Positions 63,293 through 64,000 of a DNA stretch of 64,000 bases are shown piece by piece; position 1 is the first letter of the stretch, and each line of letters opens with the position of its first letter. The position numbers and the translations under genes were made by a program. This DNA comes from a bacterium. GTDB lineage: Bacteria > Bacillota > Bacilli > Lactobacillales > Streptococcaceae. Under the pieces are notes generated by a model. It made no database searches. It was not told the origin of the DNA and saw only the letters and a program-made list of their open reading frames with translations. The stretch is taken from positions 124,001 through 188,000 of the forward strand of contig CAJNCY010000001.1 in assembly GCA_905221375.1 (NCBI GenBank). The letters are read 5' to 3'.

Positions 63293-63444
63293 ATACTCTT
63301 CGAAAATCTCTTCAAACCACGTCAGCGTCGCCTTACCGTATGTGTAGAATACTGACTACGTCAGTTCCATCTACAACCTCAAAACAGTGTTTTGAGCAAC
63401 CTGCGGCTAGCTTCCTAGTTTGCTCTTTGATTTTCATTGACTAT
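63293..63444. repeat. BOX element, A-B-C type
   Basis: ATACTCTTCGAAAATC, boxA (CACGTCAGCGTCGCCTTACC), boxB with ACTACGTCAGT and CTCAAAACAGTGTTTTGAG, boxC ending TTTTCATTGACTAT (one change from the usual GAGTAT). Its right edge provides the stop codon of the uracil-DNA glycosylase gene. Confidence 0.9.
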
Positions 63445-64000
63445 AAAATGGTTTTAATTCTTTTTTTCAAATCTGGCACTACTTCTGCCTCAAACCAAGG
63501 ATTTTTAGCCATCCAGATTTGATTTCGTGGTGAGGGGTGAACTAGTGGAAAATACTCTGGCAAGTAATTCTGATAATGTTTTACCCGTTCTGTCACCTTG
63601 CCACTAACTTTCTCATGTAAATAGTAGGCTTGGGCATACTGGCCAATCAAGAGGGTTAACTCAATATCTGGTAATTCTTGCAAGAGCTGTGGATGCCATT
63701 TTTCTGCAAAACCAGTTCTCGGTGGCAGGTCACCTGATTTTCCATGTCCTGGAAAGTAGAAATCCATAGGCAAAACAGCAAAATAACCTGAATTGTAAAA
63801 GGTATCTTCATCCACACCTAGCCACTCCCGCAAGCGGTCACCACTCTTGTCCTTCCAGTAAAGGCCTGCCTCTTGGGTTTTAAGTCCCGGTGCCTGACCG
63901 ACAATATTGATGCGAGCAGTCTTTGGCGCCGCAAAGAGAGGTTCAATACCACGCTCTGTATAGCCGGCATTCTGCGGATCTGCCATAATAGCCTGCTTGA
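63441..64000 (-). CDS. Uracil-DNA glycosylase family protein, 5' end probably outside window
   Basis: At least 181 residues. IVGQAPGLKTQEAGLYW contains the GQAPG catalytic-type motif and LVHPSPRNQIW the HPS-type motif of family 4/5-like uracil-DNA glycosylases that remove deaminated cytosine. An ATG at 63986 exists, but the frame stays open to the edge with KQAI before it and has no good binding site, so the true start is likely beyond 64000. The TAG stop lies in the end of a BOX element. Confidence 0.85.
   Translation of the reverse strand, partial: KQAIMADPQNAGYTERGIEPLFAAPKTARINIVGQAPGLKTQEAGLYWKDKSGDRLREWLGVDEDTFYNSGYFAVLPMDFYFPGHGKSGDLPPRTGFAEKWHPQLLQELPDIELTLLIGQYAQAYYLHEKVSGKVTERVKHYQNYLPEYFPLVHPSPRNQIWMAKNPWFEAEVVPDLKKRIKTIL

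Noticed and set aside
1..64000. Prophage, integrative element, tRNA cluster or CRISPR-Cas
   Set aside because: No integrase, phage structural, relaxase or cas gene, no tRNA-like cloverleaf and no spacer array were found in the window.

Overview
This window looks like chromosome of a Mitis-group Streptococcus, most likely S. mitis or a close relative. Evidence: low-GC coding, strong AAAGGAGG ribosome binding sites, an L-lysine type MurE, a choline-binding LytC lysozyme, six pneumococcal-type BOX elements, one RUP-like 107-bp element, and gene order that from memory follows the S. pneumoniae chromosome from aliB to apt. Several features argue against S. pneumoniae proper: a 2852-residue CshA-like fibrillar adhesin between rpsF and asnS, and a jump at about 57.3-57.7 kb to a block (rplA-rplK-ldcB-HIT-M42-brnQ) that lies elsewhere in pneumococcus.

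Layout. 1-6.4 kb: 5' end of an oligopeptide-binding lipoprotein gene (minus), divergent murJ and murE, a CsbD-like protein, two conserved small genes and ppaC. 6.5-11.4 kb: GIY-YIG and tRNA-methyltransferase pair, cvfD with a HAD-cyclophilin fusion, a GNAT gene, then the rpsF-ssb-rpsR operon. 11.5-20.1 kb: the adhesin. 20.1-29.3 kb: asnS-aminotransferase-ypmB operon, an MFS carrier, a flavin reductase, yaaA, a small membrane ORF, a large membrane protein and a deformylase-like gene. 29.4-33.7 kb: metal efflux pair caxP (behind a yybP-ykoY Mn riboswitch) and mntE. 33.7-42.1 kb: ABC-F, cca and dapB; degV; then the c-di-AMP and amino-sugar operon cdaA-cdaR-glmM. 42.2-44.8 kb: ferredoxin-NADP reductase followed by an accessory stretch with a small membrane protein, a secreted protein and a compact Fst-like type I toxin-antitoxin locus. 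44.8-56.5 kb: whiA-yvcK-rapZ, RidA, engB-clpX, folA, dpr, lytC, tpiA, dnaD, metA, apt. 57.3-64 kb: group II intron remnant, ribosomal L1/L11, LdcB, HIT, M42 peptidase, BrnQ, rhodanese and a uracil-DNA glycosylase cut by the window edge.

The most interesting items are: (1) a 31-codon hydrophobic toxin ORF with a converging antisense promoter, a shared terminator and a 17-bp direct repeat at 44.5-44.8 kb; (2) two tandem diverged RNA-like units before dapB whose stems differ in sequence but keep pairing; (3) an 11-G homopolymer in the predicted leader of the giant adhesin; (4) a folA product carrying Asp20, Ala92 and Leu100, the residues linked to trimethoprim resistance; (5) BOX elements that supply start or stop context for neighbouring genes; (6) a group II intron remnant just after the rplA terminator at an apparent synteny break. 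Gene order comparisons and family knowledge are from memory; no database search was run.
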